From Palsa-506 sp963755815 (GTDB lineage Bacteria > Actinomycetota > Actinomycetes > Streptosporangiales > Streptosporangiaceae): a stretch of 64,000 nucleotides of DNA. The notes below the pieces were generated by a model. The model worked only from the letters and a program-made list of their open reading frames with translations. It did not search any database and was not told the DNA's origin. A program made the position numbers and the translations under genes. The stretch covers positions 1 through 64,000 of the forward strand of contig CAVWLF010000001.1 in the NCBI GenBank assembly GCA_963755815.1, written 5' to 3'. This document shows positions 16,865 to 25,280 of this stretch, in pieces (position 1 is the stretch's first letter; each line of letters opens with the position of its first letter).

Positions 16865-17497
16865 ATGAGCGAGCCATCGGAGGAAGCCCGGCCGAGCCTG
16901 TCCAGGAGCCCCCGGACGGTCAGGGACTTCGATTCCTCCTACGCGGGCACGCCACCGTGGGATATCGGGCACCCGCAGCCCGCGTTCTTGCGGCTGGCCG
17001 AGTCCGGCCAGCTGACGGGACGCGTGCTCGATGCGGGCTGCGGGACGGGCGAGCACGCGCTCATGTGCGCGGGCCTGGGGCTTCGGGCCACGGGCATCGA
17101 CGCGGCGCCGGCGGCTATCGGCCTGGCCAGGCGCAAGGCGGCCGAGCGCGGACTCGATGTCCGCTTCCTGGTCTGGGACGCGCTGGACCTGGGCGGGCTG
17201 GGCGAGCAGTACGACACGGTCATCGACAGCGGGCTCTTCCACACCTTCGAGGACGACGATCGGGCCCGGCTGGTGCACAGCCTGCGGGCCGCGGTCGCGC
17301 CGAGAGGCCATTACTTCCTGCTGTGCTTCACCGATCAGCAGCCCGGCGACTGGGGTCCCCGCCGGGTCAGCCAGGACGAGATCCGGGCCAGTTTCGCCGA
17401 TGGCTGGCGGGTCGAGAAGATCGAGGCCGCCACCTTCGAGATCACCCTGGATCCCGGCGGTGCGCTCTCCTGGCTGGCGACGATCACCCGGACGTGA
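16865..17497 (+). CDS. Class I SAM-dependent methyltransferase (Methyltransf_25/TehB-like)
   Basis: 210 residues. FDSSYAGTPPWDIGHPQPAF is the opening of the TPMT/TehB-like group. Motif I is VLDAGCGTGEHAL, motif II TGIDAAPAAIGLA, and the acidic motif SGLFHTFEDDDRARLV. The C-terminus has strands expected for the fold. Such enzymes methylate small molecules, thiols or oxyanions; no partner gene defines the substrate. ATG 16865 is the only good in-frame start. Confidence 0.88.
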   Translation: MSEPSEEARPSLSRSPRTVRDFDSSYAGTPPWDIGHPQPAFLRLAESGQLTGRVLDAGCGTGEHALMCAGLGLRATGIDAAPAAIGLARRKAAERGLDVRFLVWDALDLGGLGEQYDTVIDSGLFHTFEDDDRARLVHSLRAAVAPRGHYFLLCFTDQQPGDWGPRRVSQDEIRASFADGWRVEKIEAATFEITLDPGGALSWLATITRT

Positions 17498-17525
17498 GGG
17501 ACGAGACGGGCGGCCGGGCCGTCCC
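17498..17525 (+). terminator. Probable terminator after methyltransferase gene
   Basis: GGGACG (17498-17503) pairs with CGTCCC (17520-17525), with further GGGC/GCCC pairing in the loop, starting immediately after the stop codon. No T-run. Confidence 0.4.
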
Positions 17526-17628
17526 GTAACATCGCTGCCATGGGATTCCTTTGACTGTGACCTAGCTCCGCGGCACGTGGGCCGCCTTCCTCATCTGACC
17601 TGGCCGGTGAGACGAGGAAGGACAACAC

Positions 17629-18837
17629 GTGACACGCCTGAATGCAGCCGACGGGCCAGCGCGAGCGCGACGGTCTGCGCTGGTCGGGGCGTCGGTACTC
17701 GCGGCGGCGCTCGCCGTCGAGCTTGTCGATGAGCTGGTCGGCGGTACCCAGGGCGCGGCGATGCCGCTCATCCGGCACGCACTGGCGCTGAGCTACGGGC
17801 AGATTGGCTTGCTCGCGTCGGTTCCGCTGCTGCTCGGGAGCCTGCTGGAACTCCCTATTGGTGTACTGGCCGGGCATGGCAGGCGGCAGCGGATAGCGGT
17901 CCTGACCGGCGGCCTGGTGTTCATCGCGTCGCTGGCCGCCGCGGCCGCGGCGGGCTCGTTCGCGGCGCTGCTCGTCGCCTTGGTGGCCTTCTTCCCGGCC
18001 TCCGGGGCGTTCGTCGGGCTGACCCAGTCCGGCCTGATGGACGCCGATCCGGCGCGGCAGGAACAGCACATGGCGCGCTGGAATCTGGCCGGGTCAGCGG
18101 GCGCGGTGGCGGGCCCGTTCCTGCTCATCGCGGTGCTGGCCGCCGGGGGCAGCTGGCGGACGGCTTACCTCGTGCTGGCCGCCTGCTCGGTGCTGGCCTG
18201 GCTGGGCGTGGCCGGCCGCGGTCCGCGCCCGTCGTCGCCGCCCGCGGCCGGCGAAGACGGCGACGCTGACCGGGCCGGCGCCGTGCGGCGGGTGCGGGCC
18301 GCCCTCCAGCAGCCCGGGGTATTCCGCTGGCTCGTCCTGCTGCAGCTCTCTGACCTGCTGCTCGACGTACTGACCGGCTTCCTGGCGATCTACCTGGTCG
18401 ACGTGGTCCACGCCAGGCCGGCCGAGGCGGCGCTCGGCGTCGGGGTCCGGCTGGTGGCCGGGCTGGCCGGGGATATCACCCTCGTCCGGGTGCTGGAGCG
18501 GACAGCCGGGCGCCGGGTCCTGACCGCGAGCGCGGCCGCGGCGGCGGTGCTGTACCCGGGCTTCCTGCTGGTGCCCGGGTTCTGGCCCAAGCTCGCGATC
18601 CTCGCCGTGCTGAGCATCGCCACCGCACCCTGGTATCCGGTGCTGCAGGCCGGCCTGTATGGCAGCCTGCCCGGTCGCAGCGGAGTGGCGGTGACGCTTA
18701 GCAGCGCGGCCGCGCTGGCGGGCGGGGCCGGGCCGCTGGCCGTCGGGTTCCTGGCCGAGCGCTTCGGGCTGGCCTGGGCACTGGCCGGCCTGGCGCTCGC
18801 CCCGGTAGGCCTGCTGATCGGGCTGCGCAGGCGATAG
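17629..18837 (+). CDS. Major facilitator superfamily transporter
   Basis: 402 residues with about twelve helices. The N-terminal helix pair holds ELVDELVGGTQGAAMPLIRH, and the loop after helix 2 (VLAGHGRRQRIAVLTGG) is a diverged MFS motif A. GTG 17629 follows GAGGAAGGA by about 6 nt and is the natural start. The central loop is Pro/Ala-rich (PRPSSPPAAGEDGDADRAG). Substrate unknown. Single gene with no apparent operon partner. Confidence 0.85.
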   Translation: MTRLNAADGPARARRSALVGASVLAAALAVELVDELVGGTQGAAMPLIRHALALSYGQIGLLASVPLLLGSLLELPIGVLAGHGRRQRIAVLTGGLVFIASLAAAAAAGSFAALLVALVAFFPASGAFVGLTQSGLMDADPARQEQHMARWNLAGSAGAVAGPFLLIAVLAAGGSWRTAYLVLAACSVLAWLGVAGRGPRPSSPPAAGEDGDADRAGAVRRVRAALQQPGVFRWLVLLQLSDLLLDVLTGFLAIYLVDVVHARPAEAALGVGVRLVAGLAGDITLVRVLERTAGRRVLTASAAAAAVLYPGFLLVPGFWPKLAILAVLSIATAPWYPVLQAGLYGSLPGRSGVAVTLSSAAALAGGAGPLAVGFLAERFGLAWALAGLALAPVGLLIGLRRR

Positions 18838-18993
18838 CGGACCGGCCGGGGCGGCGTTCGGCCAGGCGGGGGCGGCCGGCGCCGATTACTGCGTTTAATC
18901 CAAAGTAGGCCAGGCAGGGCGGCAGGCCGCCTATCTCGACCGGGATGGCCCGGTGGGCCTCCCAGGCGGCCCGGTCCAGGCGCAGCCGACGAC

Positions 18994-19092
18994 TCACCAC
19001 CGGGCGGCCCCGGACGACCAGTCGCTCGATGCCGTCGTCGGCCGGGGCGTGGTCAGTCGCAGGCCGGTCAGCGGCCAGTGCGGCGTTGTCAT
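18994..19092 (-). pseudogene. Remnant N-terminus, possibly of a GNAT acetyltransferase
   Basis: A 32-codon frame begins MTTPHWPLTGLRLTTPRPTT, which closely resembles the opening of one GNAT subgroup (WPL-GLR-TPRLELR). The frame stops after 32 codons; another minus-strand frame continues with protein-like sequence to about 18890 (DRAAWEAHRAIPVEIGGLPP). Interpreted as a frameshifted and truncated gene. Confidence 0.35.
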
Positions 19093-19193
19093 GCCGTTGA
19101 TTCTGCGTTACCGGGCTCGCGTCCGAAACGTGTTATCGGCACGCGGCCGGTAGCTCCCGGGCTGGCCGCTGAAACGGCAGCGCCGGAGGGGCC

Positions 19194-19514
19194 TTAGAAA
19201 GCGGGCCCTGGCTCCGTGGTGAACTGCTGGAAGTCCTGCACCAGCCCGCCACTCGGGTTCTCCCGGTCGACGCCCAGCTGGTTGGTCGGGCCGTGACTGC
19301 CAGTGTCAACAGTCAGTGCCAGCGGGTGCGAAATGAAGGTGTCGCTGGCCGCGACCCACGGGCAGTAGTTGCCGGCGATCCGGCAGTCGCCGCCGAGGCC
19401 CTGGGCACGGTCGCCCACGAACAGCGTGCGGGTGGTGGCGCCGCAGGGAACAGATTCAGCAAATTCAGGGAGTTTATTTTGGCACACGAATTTGTCGACG
19501 GAAATCGTACGCAT
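19194..19514 (-). CDS. Hypothetical protein, possibly a gene remnant
   Basis: A 106-codon frame whose composition is protein-like (GDRAQGLGGDCRIAGNYCPW, then TFISHPLALTVDTGSHGPTN) with four Cys, but no ribosome-binding site or recognised domain. Upstream DNA (19450-19660) is unusually AT-rich for this window. It could be the 3' part of a secreted protein gene. Treat as doubtful. Confidence 0.25.
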   Translation of the reverse strand: MRTISVDKFVCQNKLPEFAESVPCGATTRTLFVGDRAQGLGGDCRIAGNYCPWVAASDTFISHPLALTVDTGSHGPTNQLGVDRENPSGGLVQDFQQFTTEPGPAF

Positions 19515-19772
19515 TTACCTTGATTTAGTCGCCGGAATTTCATCTGATATCGCAGCCATAAACGATATGCATTCATCTCATGAGGATTGCCAATACAAGA
19601 TCACGCAACATTAAAATAATACGTAATCATATTTAGAGGGCATATAGCCGGCATCTTGATGGGCCCGGGCAGGCCTGACGCCAGGCGGCCGGGCGGCCAG
19701 ACGACGTAGGTAGGGCCAGAACGCGCGGCCGTAAGTCGTGGATGCGCTCAGGCGCCCGGGCCGCGACACGCC

Positions 19773-19905
19773 GGGCCGCAGCGCCGAGGCCAGGTACGCC
19801 GCCGGAATTACGTGATCCCGCCGGGGTCCGGCCGGGGCGCAGCGTGCCTGGCCGGGACGCAGCACCGAGGCCAGGCACGCCGCCGGAATTACGTGATCGC
19901 GCCGG
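19773..19905. repeat. Direct repeat, period 81 bp, at the flotillin gene 3' end
   Basis: The ~50-bp segment CAGCRCCGAGGCCAGGYACG plus CCGCCGGAATTACGTGATC occurs ending near 19817 and again near 19898. The second copy includes the stop codon and last codons of the flotillin gene, so the gene's 3' end has been duplicated downstream. No other feature is seen in 19515-19772 apart from an AT-rich stretch. Confidence 0.75.
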
Positions 19906-21076
19906 GGGTTCCGGCCGCCTCCTGACTGTCGTTCGCCGGACCGGAGATCTCATTCTCCCGGCCGGAGAGCTCATAGGAGGTGCCGACCTTGTCCGTCGAG
20001 CCGCTCAGGCTCTTCTTCACCGACTCGAGAATCGTCAGGCCCTGGCCGACGAGGCCGGCCGCGATCTCGCTGAGGCCGTCCGCGCCGTTCAGCACGCTCA
20101 GGTTCGCGCCCGCCAGGCCGCCGGCCGCCTCCCGTACGATCTGCGGGAGTTGCTCGATCAGCATCCGGTCCAGGGCTATCCGCTGATGCGAGGCCGCCGC
20201 CTCGGCCTGGAACTTGACTCGCTGGGCATCGGCCTGCGCGAGGATGCGCACCTTCTCCGCCTCTGCCTCGGCCGGCCTGATCACCTCGGCGACGAGCTGG
20301 CGCTGGCGCAGTTCAGCCTGCCGGTGGGCCAGCTCCGTCTGAGCGGCGAGCACTCCCATGGTGGCCTGCGCCTGCGCGAGCGGCCCGGCCTGGGCCGCCT
20401 CGGCCTGCGCTTTGTCGATCTCCGCCTTGTACTGCGCCTGCACCACCGAGGTCTGCCGGGCGTACTCGGCCTGCTTGCGCTGTGACTCCTGCTGCGCCTC
20501 GGCCGAGGCCTGGTTAGCCTGCGCCTGGGCGATCTGCGCCTGCCGCTGGATCGCGGCGTTATGCGGCGCGGCCATCGCGTCGATGTAGCCGGAGTTCATG
20601 TCGTCGATCGACTGGATCTGCAGCGAGTCGACGGTCAGCCCGATCTTGACCATCTCCGCCTTGGAGCCGTCGAGCACCTCACTGGCCAGCTTCTGCCGCT
20701 CGGTGACGATCTCCTCGACCGTCATCGAGCCGATGATGGAGCGCAGGTGCCCGGCAAAGATCCGGCCGGTCAGCGTGGACATCTGGTCCTGGTCGGACAG
20801 AAACCGCTGCCCGGCATTGACGATGCTCTCCTCATCGTTGCCCACCTTGAACGCGATGACCGAGCGGACATTCAGCGAGATGCCCTGCTTGGTGACGCAG
20901 GTCTCGGCGACCTCGGCCTCGCACATGGCCAGCGTAAGGAATCTCGTTTTCCGGACAAACGGCACGATAAAAGCACCATGGCCGGTCACGACCCGGAACG
21001 GCGCACCGTTGCGGCCATATCTCCCACCGGAGACCAGCATGGCCTCATCCGGTGCTGGAACGCGGTATCCGAACAT
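19889..21076 (-). CDS. Flotillin/SPFH-domain membrane microdomain protein
   Basis: 395 residues. The SPFH (band 7) domain spans about 1-170 (MFGYRVPAPDEAMLVSGGRY, RTRFL..., VTKQGISLNVRSVIAFKVG). A long Ala/Gln/Glu-rich coiled coil covers about 180-320 (AQANQASAEAQQESQRKQAE). The C-terminus has the flotillin oligomerisation region (RMLIEQLPQIVREAAGGLAG). There is no N-terminal membrane helix; bacterial flotillins attach by a hairpin or acylation. Flotillins scaffold ordered membrane domains. The NfeD-like partner is encoded 236 bp upstream on the same strand. Hopanoids, made by the operon at 48.8-58.1 kb, are lipids of such domains. Confidence 0.9.
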   Translation of the reverse strand: MFGYRVPAPDEAMLVSGGRYGRNGAPFRVVTGHGAFIVPFVRKTRFLTLAMCEAEVAETCVTKQGISLNVRSVIAFKVGNDEESIVNAGQRFLSDQDQMSTLTGRIFAGHLRSIIGSMTVEEIVTERQKLASEVLDGSKAEMVKIGLTVDSLQIQSIDDMNSGYIDAMAAPHNAAIQRQAQIAQAQANQASAEAQQESQRKQAEYARQTSVVQAQYKAEIDKAQAEAAQAGPLAQAQATMGVLAAQTELAHRQAELRQRQLVAEVIRPAEAEAEKVRILAQADAQRVKFQAEAAASHQRIALDRMLIEQLPQIVREAAGGLAGANLSVLNGADGLSEIAAGLVGQGLTILESVKKSLSGSTDKVGTSYELSGRENEISGPANDSQEAAGTPGAIT

Positions 21077-21312
21077 CTCTCATCTCCAAGCGCATTGCCG
21101 GGTTCTGGCCCGGCACCCTCAATTGTTGTCACTCTGGCCTATCGCGCTGGTGCCAGCTCTATAACATTCGCGGCCGGGCCGACCCGCGAGGTTCACCGCT
21201 AGCCGCCATGAGGTCCACCGCTGACCAGACCGGCCGGATCGCTGCCTGCCAACCCCGGCCGGTTGACTGCCCGCCAGTCGCGGCTCGCTCGCTAGTCACT
21301 GGCCCGGCCGGC

Positions 21313-21561
21313 TCACTGGTCACCGGCTTCTCCCGGAAAGGGACCAACCGGGTCGGTCCATTCGCTGACATCGACGGACCTGGCCCCCCGGGATTCGATG
21401 ACCAGGACCGTGGCGCCCTTAGGTATCGGCTCGGGCGACCAGGCGATGTAGGCCTCTGATCCGCCCCGGATCTTGACCAGTACCTCTCCCGGGCCCTTGG
21501 TGCCCCGCGTGGCGATGAGGATGACACCGATGGATCCGATCACTGACTCTTCCCGAGGCAC
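21313..21561 (-). CDS. NfeD-like soluble OB-fold partner of flotillin
   Basis: 82 residues: IGSIGVILIATRGTKGPGEV and VKIRGGSEAYIAWSPEPIPK, ending GATVLVIESRGARSVDVSEW, are the strands of the NfeD C-terminal OB-fold domain without the membrane part. NfeD/YuaF proteins sit next to flotillin genes and work with them, which is the arrangement here (237 bp upstream of the SPFH gene). The first few residues may be over-called; GTG at the VIGSIG position is an alternative start. Confidence 0.7.
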   Translation of the reverse strand: MPREESVIGSIGVILIATRGTKGPGEVLVKIRGGSEAYIAWSPEPIPKGATVLVIESRGARSVDVSEWTDPVGPFPGEAGDQ

Positions 21562-21876
21562 CGGCAGCCACTCCTCATACCACCCAGACCTGGGTGCTCA
21601 CACTATCCCCGCCGCCGGCATCCGGGCGACTGGCGCTACCCGGGTCAGGCCGCCAACTTCGCCGGACGCGACCCGGAATAGGGCCGCGGCCGGGTGCGTT
21701 CACTCCACCGTCGGTGTGATGTGTCCCCCGGGCCTGATCACTGCCGTCGCGGAATACCGTCCGGCTGGAACCGCGTCGCGCCACTCGCCGAGAGGCGACC
21801 ACGCACCGGCACCGGGTAACGCCCTCGCCAGCGCGATCAACGCTGACGGGGGTGTTCTCATGTCCGCCGCTGGTCA
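21562..21876. other. 315-bp interval without a recognised gene
   Basis: Between the NfeD-like gene (starts 21561) and the last gene of the sugar ABC operon (ends 21877), both on the minus strand. Open frames here lack family features and ribosome sites. It presumably contains the NfeD/flotillin promoter. Confidence 0.5.
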
Positions 21877-22806
21877 TCAGCCTTTCAGCGCGCCGGAGAT
21901 GAGCCCGCGCACGTAGTACCGCTGCAGCGCGACGTAGACCAGGATGCAGGGAATCATCGCGATGACGGCGCCGGCCAGCAGCAACCCGAAGTTGACCGCG
22001 CCATAGGTGCCCGTCTCGACGTTGCTGAGCGCGACCGGCAGGGTGAAGAGGCTGTCATTGGTCATGAAACTCAGCGCGCCGATGAGTTCCGTCCACGAGA
22101 ACAGGAACGCGAACAGCGCGGCGGTCGCGATCCCGGGCAGGACCAGGGGCCGGAGCACGGACACCAGCGTCCGCGTCACCGACGCCCCGTCCACCCGGGC
22201 GGCGTCGACGATCTCCCGGGGCACCTGGAGGAAGCTGTTCCGCATCACGTAGACGCCGACCGGCAGATTAAACGTGGTGTAGAACAGCGCCAGGCCGATC
22301 AGGCTGTTCAGCAGGTGCAGGAAGTGCAGCTCAAGGAACAGCGGCGTCAGCACGGCCTGGAACGGGATCATGAACGCCAGCAGCACGAGGCCGAAGGCGA
22401 GGCCCGACAGGCGGAACTTGAAGAGCGCGAAGCCATACCCGGCGAGCGTCGCCACCAGGGCCGTCAGCAGCGCGGTGAGAACGGCCACGATCAGGCTGTT
22501 CACGACGTTGCGGATGATGTCATCCTGGCCGGTCAGCAGCGCCTGGTAGTTCGCGATCGTCAGGTGGCTGAAGCTCTCCCCGGACAGCGGCGCGCCGATC
22601 GCGGACTCGGGCTGCAGGGAGCGGACGATCTCCCAGAGCAGCGGCACGACGAACACCGCGCTGATCGCCACGCCCGCGACCAGGAAAGCGGCCAGCCCGC
22701 CGCGGCCCCGGCGGCCGCTCCGGGACGCGCCGCGGGCGGGCGGGCCGGACGGCGGCCGGGGACCGGTCGTGGCCCGCTGATCCCGGCGGCTGCGCACGGA
22801 TGCCAT
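21877..22806 (-). CDS. Carbohydrate ABC transporter permease (MalG type)
   Basis: 309 residues with six predicted helices after a ~40-residue basic, Pro/Arg/Gly-rich N-terminus. The EAA loop that contacts the ATPase is VDAARVDGASVTRTLVSVLRPLVL, with the conserved G in the expected spacing. GTYGAVNFGLLLAGAVIAMI and the C-terminal YYVRGLISGALKG are typical of CUT1-family MalG partners. Its ATG overlaps the stop of the MalF-type gene by 1 nt. It forms a heterodimer with that protein; energy is probably supplied by the MsmK-type ATPase at 28857. Confidence 0.93.
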   Translation of the reverse strand: MASVRSRRDQRATTGPRPPSGPPARGASRSGRRGRGGLAAFLVAGVAISAVFVVPLLWEIVRSLQPESAIGAPLSGESFSHLTIANYQALLTGQDDIIRNVVNSLIVAVLTALLTALVATLAGYGFALFKFRLSGLAFGLVLLAFMIPFQAVLTPLFLELHFLHLLNSLIGLALFYTTFNLPVGVYVMRNSFLQVPREIVDAARVDGASVTRTLVSVLRPLVLPGIATAALFAFLFSWTELIGALSFMTNDSLFTLPVALSNVETGTYGAVNFGLLLAGAVIAMIPCILVYVALQRYYVRGLISGALKG

Positions 22807-23765
22807 TAGTAGTCGTCCTCCCCCTGGAGGAAGTGGAACTGAATAAAGGTGATGAGCCCGACGACCACGACGAGCACGACCGACATCGCGCTGGCCAGGC
22901 CCACATCCGTCTGCGGGAATGCGGTGTCATAGATCGACATCACGACGGGTACCGTGCTGGTCCCCGGCCCGCCGTCGGTAATGATGAAGAACTGATTAAA
23001 GGCCAGAAACGAGCCCACCACCGAAATGATCAGGCTCAGCGCGATCGACCTGCGCAGCAGCGGAATCGTGATCCGCCGCTCGGTCATCCACCAGGAAGCC
23101 CCGTCGACCCGGGCCGCCTCGTAGAGTTCGGTCGGGATCGCCTGCATTCCGGCCATCAGCAGCATCATGGTCAGCCCGGCCGCGAACCAGATAACGAGAC
23201 CGCTGATCGCCGTCAGCGCCAGCCCAGTATGCACGGTCCACGCGGTATTGATGCTGGCCAGGCCGAGCTTCGACAGCACGAAGTTCGCCGTCCCCGAGCC
23301 GGGCTGCAGCTCCACCACCGCCATGTAGCTCTCCGCCACCAGCCCGACGATGTAGGGCAGGAAGATCATCGTCCGGAACAGCGACGAACCGCGCCGGTTC
23401 GACCGGACGAACAGCGCCAGGGCGTAGCCGAGCACGAAGATCGGGACCGTGACGATCGCCGTGTACTTCAGCGTGAACACGATCGACTGGATGAACACCG
23501 TGTTATGGATGAGCCCGCTGTAGTTCGACAGGCCGATGAAGTGATACGCCCCGATGAGCGGCCAGTTCGTCAGCGAGATGTAGATGCCGAACCCGAGCGG
23601 GAAGAGGGCGAAAACGCCGACGAACAGCAGCGCGGGCGAGACCAGCAGCAGGCCGGTCCGGGCGTCCCTGCGGGCTCGCGCACTGGGCGGCGACGCAGGC
23701 CGGCCCCTTCGCCGTAGCAGCGTGGCTCTGGCCGGAATCGCGCCCGGCGCCTCTGTCCGTGCCAA
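22806..23765 (-). CDS. Carbohydrate ABC transporter permease (MalF type)
   Basis: 319 residues, six helices (GLLLVSPALLFVGVFALFPL is the first). The EAA motif is YEAARVDGASWWMTERRITI, followed by PLLRRSIALSLIISVVGSFL. FFIITDGGPGTSTVPVVMSI is the well conserved MalF-type loop. The gene is 93 bp downstream of the binding-protein gene with a very stable hairpin in the gap, and overlaps the MalG-type gene. Confidence 0.93.
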   Translation of the reverse strand: MARTEAPGAIPARATLLRRRGRPASPPSARARRDARTGLLLVSPALLFVGVFALFPLGFGIYISLTNWPLIGAYHFIGLSNYSGLIHNTVFIQSIVFTLKYTAIVTVPIFVLGYALALFVRSNRRGSSLFRTMIFLPYIVGLVAESYMAVVELQPGSGTANFVLSKLGLASINTAWTVHTGLALTAISGLVIWFAAGLTMMLLMAGMQAIPTELYEAARVDGASWWMTERRITIPLLRRSIALSLIISVVGSFLAFNQFFIITDGGPGTSTVPVVMSIYDTAFPQTDVGLASAMSVVLVVVVGLITFIQFHFLQGEDDY

Positions 23766-23801
23766 CGGTCCTCTTCCTCCGCTTGTCGCGCCCTGCGCCC
23801 G

Positions 23802-23852
23802 CTTGCGCCGCGTCCGGCCTGGCTCCCGGCCAGGCCGGACGCGCGGCGCAAG
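23802..23852 (-). terminator. Very long intercistronic hairpin between binding-protein and permease genes
   Basis: CTTGCGCCGCGTCCGGCC plus TGGC pairs with GCCAGGCCGGACGCGCGGCGCAAG around a TCCC loop: 22 paired bases with a single 2-nt bulge. It sits 7 nt after the binding-protein stop. In such operons hairpins here stabilise the upstream mRNA or partially terminate transcription, giving much more binding protein than permease. Confidence 0.75.
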
Positions 23853-23858
23853 GTCCGG

Positions 23859-25184
23859 TCAGCCCTTCACGGTGTCCAGTGTGCTCTGGACACCGGACTG
23901 GCCTTCCTGCAATCCGGCGCTGAGATTGCCGTTGTAGACCGCATCCTCGAACATCTTGAACCACGGCGACCCTGGCTCGTTGAATACCGCGTCGTAAGCG
24001 AGCGTGTACTCGACCGATCCCTTGGCCAGTGCCTTTAGTGCCACGGCGTCGTAGGGGAACTTGGCCGCGAAGGCAGGCGTCAGCACGTCGCTGCGGACCG
24101 GCGTGTCGCCCAGCGTCGGGTACTCGGCCTGCTGCTTCGGCTCAAGCGCCCACTTGACGAACTCCCAGGCACCGGACGGATTCGGAGCGCCGGCCGGGAT
24201 CACGAAGTTGTCGCCGCCGTCGAAGGTGCTGTAGCCGCCGCCGTTGACCGCGGGGAGCGGCGCGTCGGCGAAATCGGCCTTATCCTGCTTGCTCGTCATC
24301 GCGGCCGCGAATCCGTAGTCGCCAGGTAGGATGCCGACCTTGCCTGCTTCGAAGTCCTTGCCCCAGGTGAGGCCATTCTGGGTCTGGTCGGCCACGGGCA
24401 CGAGGTGCTTGGCCCACAGCGTGTGGTAGTCGGCCAGCATCGTCTTGAGCGGAGCGTCGTTAGCGACGTTGGCCTTCTGCGTGCCGAGGGGCCCGACAAT
24501 GAGGTGCTGGCCGGACGCCCACAGCGAAGGCAGCATCACGAACCCGAGGCAGCCCTGGCAGTCGCCGGCGAACGAGAATCCGGAGATGCCGTGGCCGAGC
24601 GCACTGATCTTCTCGGAATCCGACACAATCTGGGCGTAGCTCGTCGGCGGGGCGTTCGGGTTGAGCCCGGCCCTCTTGAACAGGGCCTTGTTGTACCAGA
24701 GGACCGAGAGGTCGGCCAGGTAGGGCACGCCGTAGTACTGGTTGCCGATGGTGGCGAGCTTCAGGTGGCCCGGGCTGAGCTGGTTCTTGTACGGCAGCGC
24801 GTTGACGTACTTGGTGATGTTCAACAGCGCGTGCTCACGGGCAAAGGCTGGCACGTCGATGTCGTTCAGCCCGACGACGTCGGGCACCGAGCCGGCCCGG
24901 ATGGCCGTCGCCAGCTGGCTGGTGTCATCGTTGGGCGGGGTGAGGTGAAGCACTACCTTCAGGTTCTTGTGCGTCGCGTTGAACTGGGCAGTCAGTGCCT
25001 TGGCCGGGCCGTCAGTGGCCTGCCTCGCCCAGAAATGCACCACGCCGGTGGCGTTCACGCCGAACGTCTTGGCCGACTGCCCGGTCCCTGATGATGACGA
25101 CGACCCGCCGCAGGCCGCGAGCACCAGCGCTGCGGCGGCGCCAGCCGCGATGACCGCAAGCGATCTGGAGTGGGCATGTCTCAT
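23859..25184 (-). CDS. ABC transporter substrate-binding lipoprotein (sugar, family 1)
   Basis: 441 residues. The signal peptide ends in lipobox LVLAACGGSSSSSG, so Cys is lipidated and the protein is held on the outer face of the membrane. The mature part is an SBP_bac_1 fold (VHFWARQATDGPAKALTAQF, GSVPDVVGLNDIDVPAFA, VSDSEKISALGHGISGFSF). ATG 25184 is chosen because GGCGG lies 6 nt upstream; ATG 25190 is the alternative. Linkage to a GH127 enzyme suggests an arabinofuranose-containing oligosaccharide ligand. Confidence 0.93.
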   Translation of the reverse strand: MRHAHSRSLAVIAAGAAAALVLAACGGSSSSSGTGQSAKTFGVNATGVVHFWARQATDGPAKALTAQFNATHKNLKVVLHLTPPNDDTSQLATAIRAGSVPDVVGLNDIDVPAFAREHALLNITKYVNALPYKNQLSPGHLKLATIGNQYYGVPYLADLSVLWYNKALFKRAGLNPNAPPTSYAQIVSDSEKISALGHGISGFSFAGDCQGCLGFVMLPSLWASGQHLIVGPLGTQKANVANDAPLKTMLADYHTLWAKHLVPVADQTQNGLTWGKDFEAGKVGILPGDYGFAAAMTSKQDKADFADAPLPAVNGGGYSTFDGGDNFVIPAGAPNPSGAWEFVKWALEPKQQAEYPTLGDTPVRSDVLTPAFAAKFPYDAVALKALAKGSVEYTLAYDAVFNEPGSPWFKMFEDAVYNGNLSAGLQEGQSGVQSTLDTVKG

Positions 25185-25280
25185 GGCCATCCGCCTTTCG
25201 TGCCTAGTGCTCGAACCGCGGGCGGGTGCCGCCCGGGTGTTACGCCCTTGCATGTCGATGAGCCTCCTCGGTGAGGGGTC

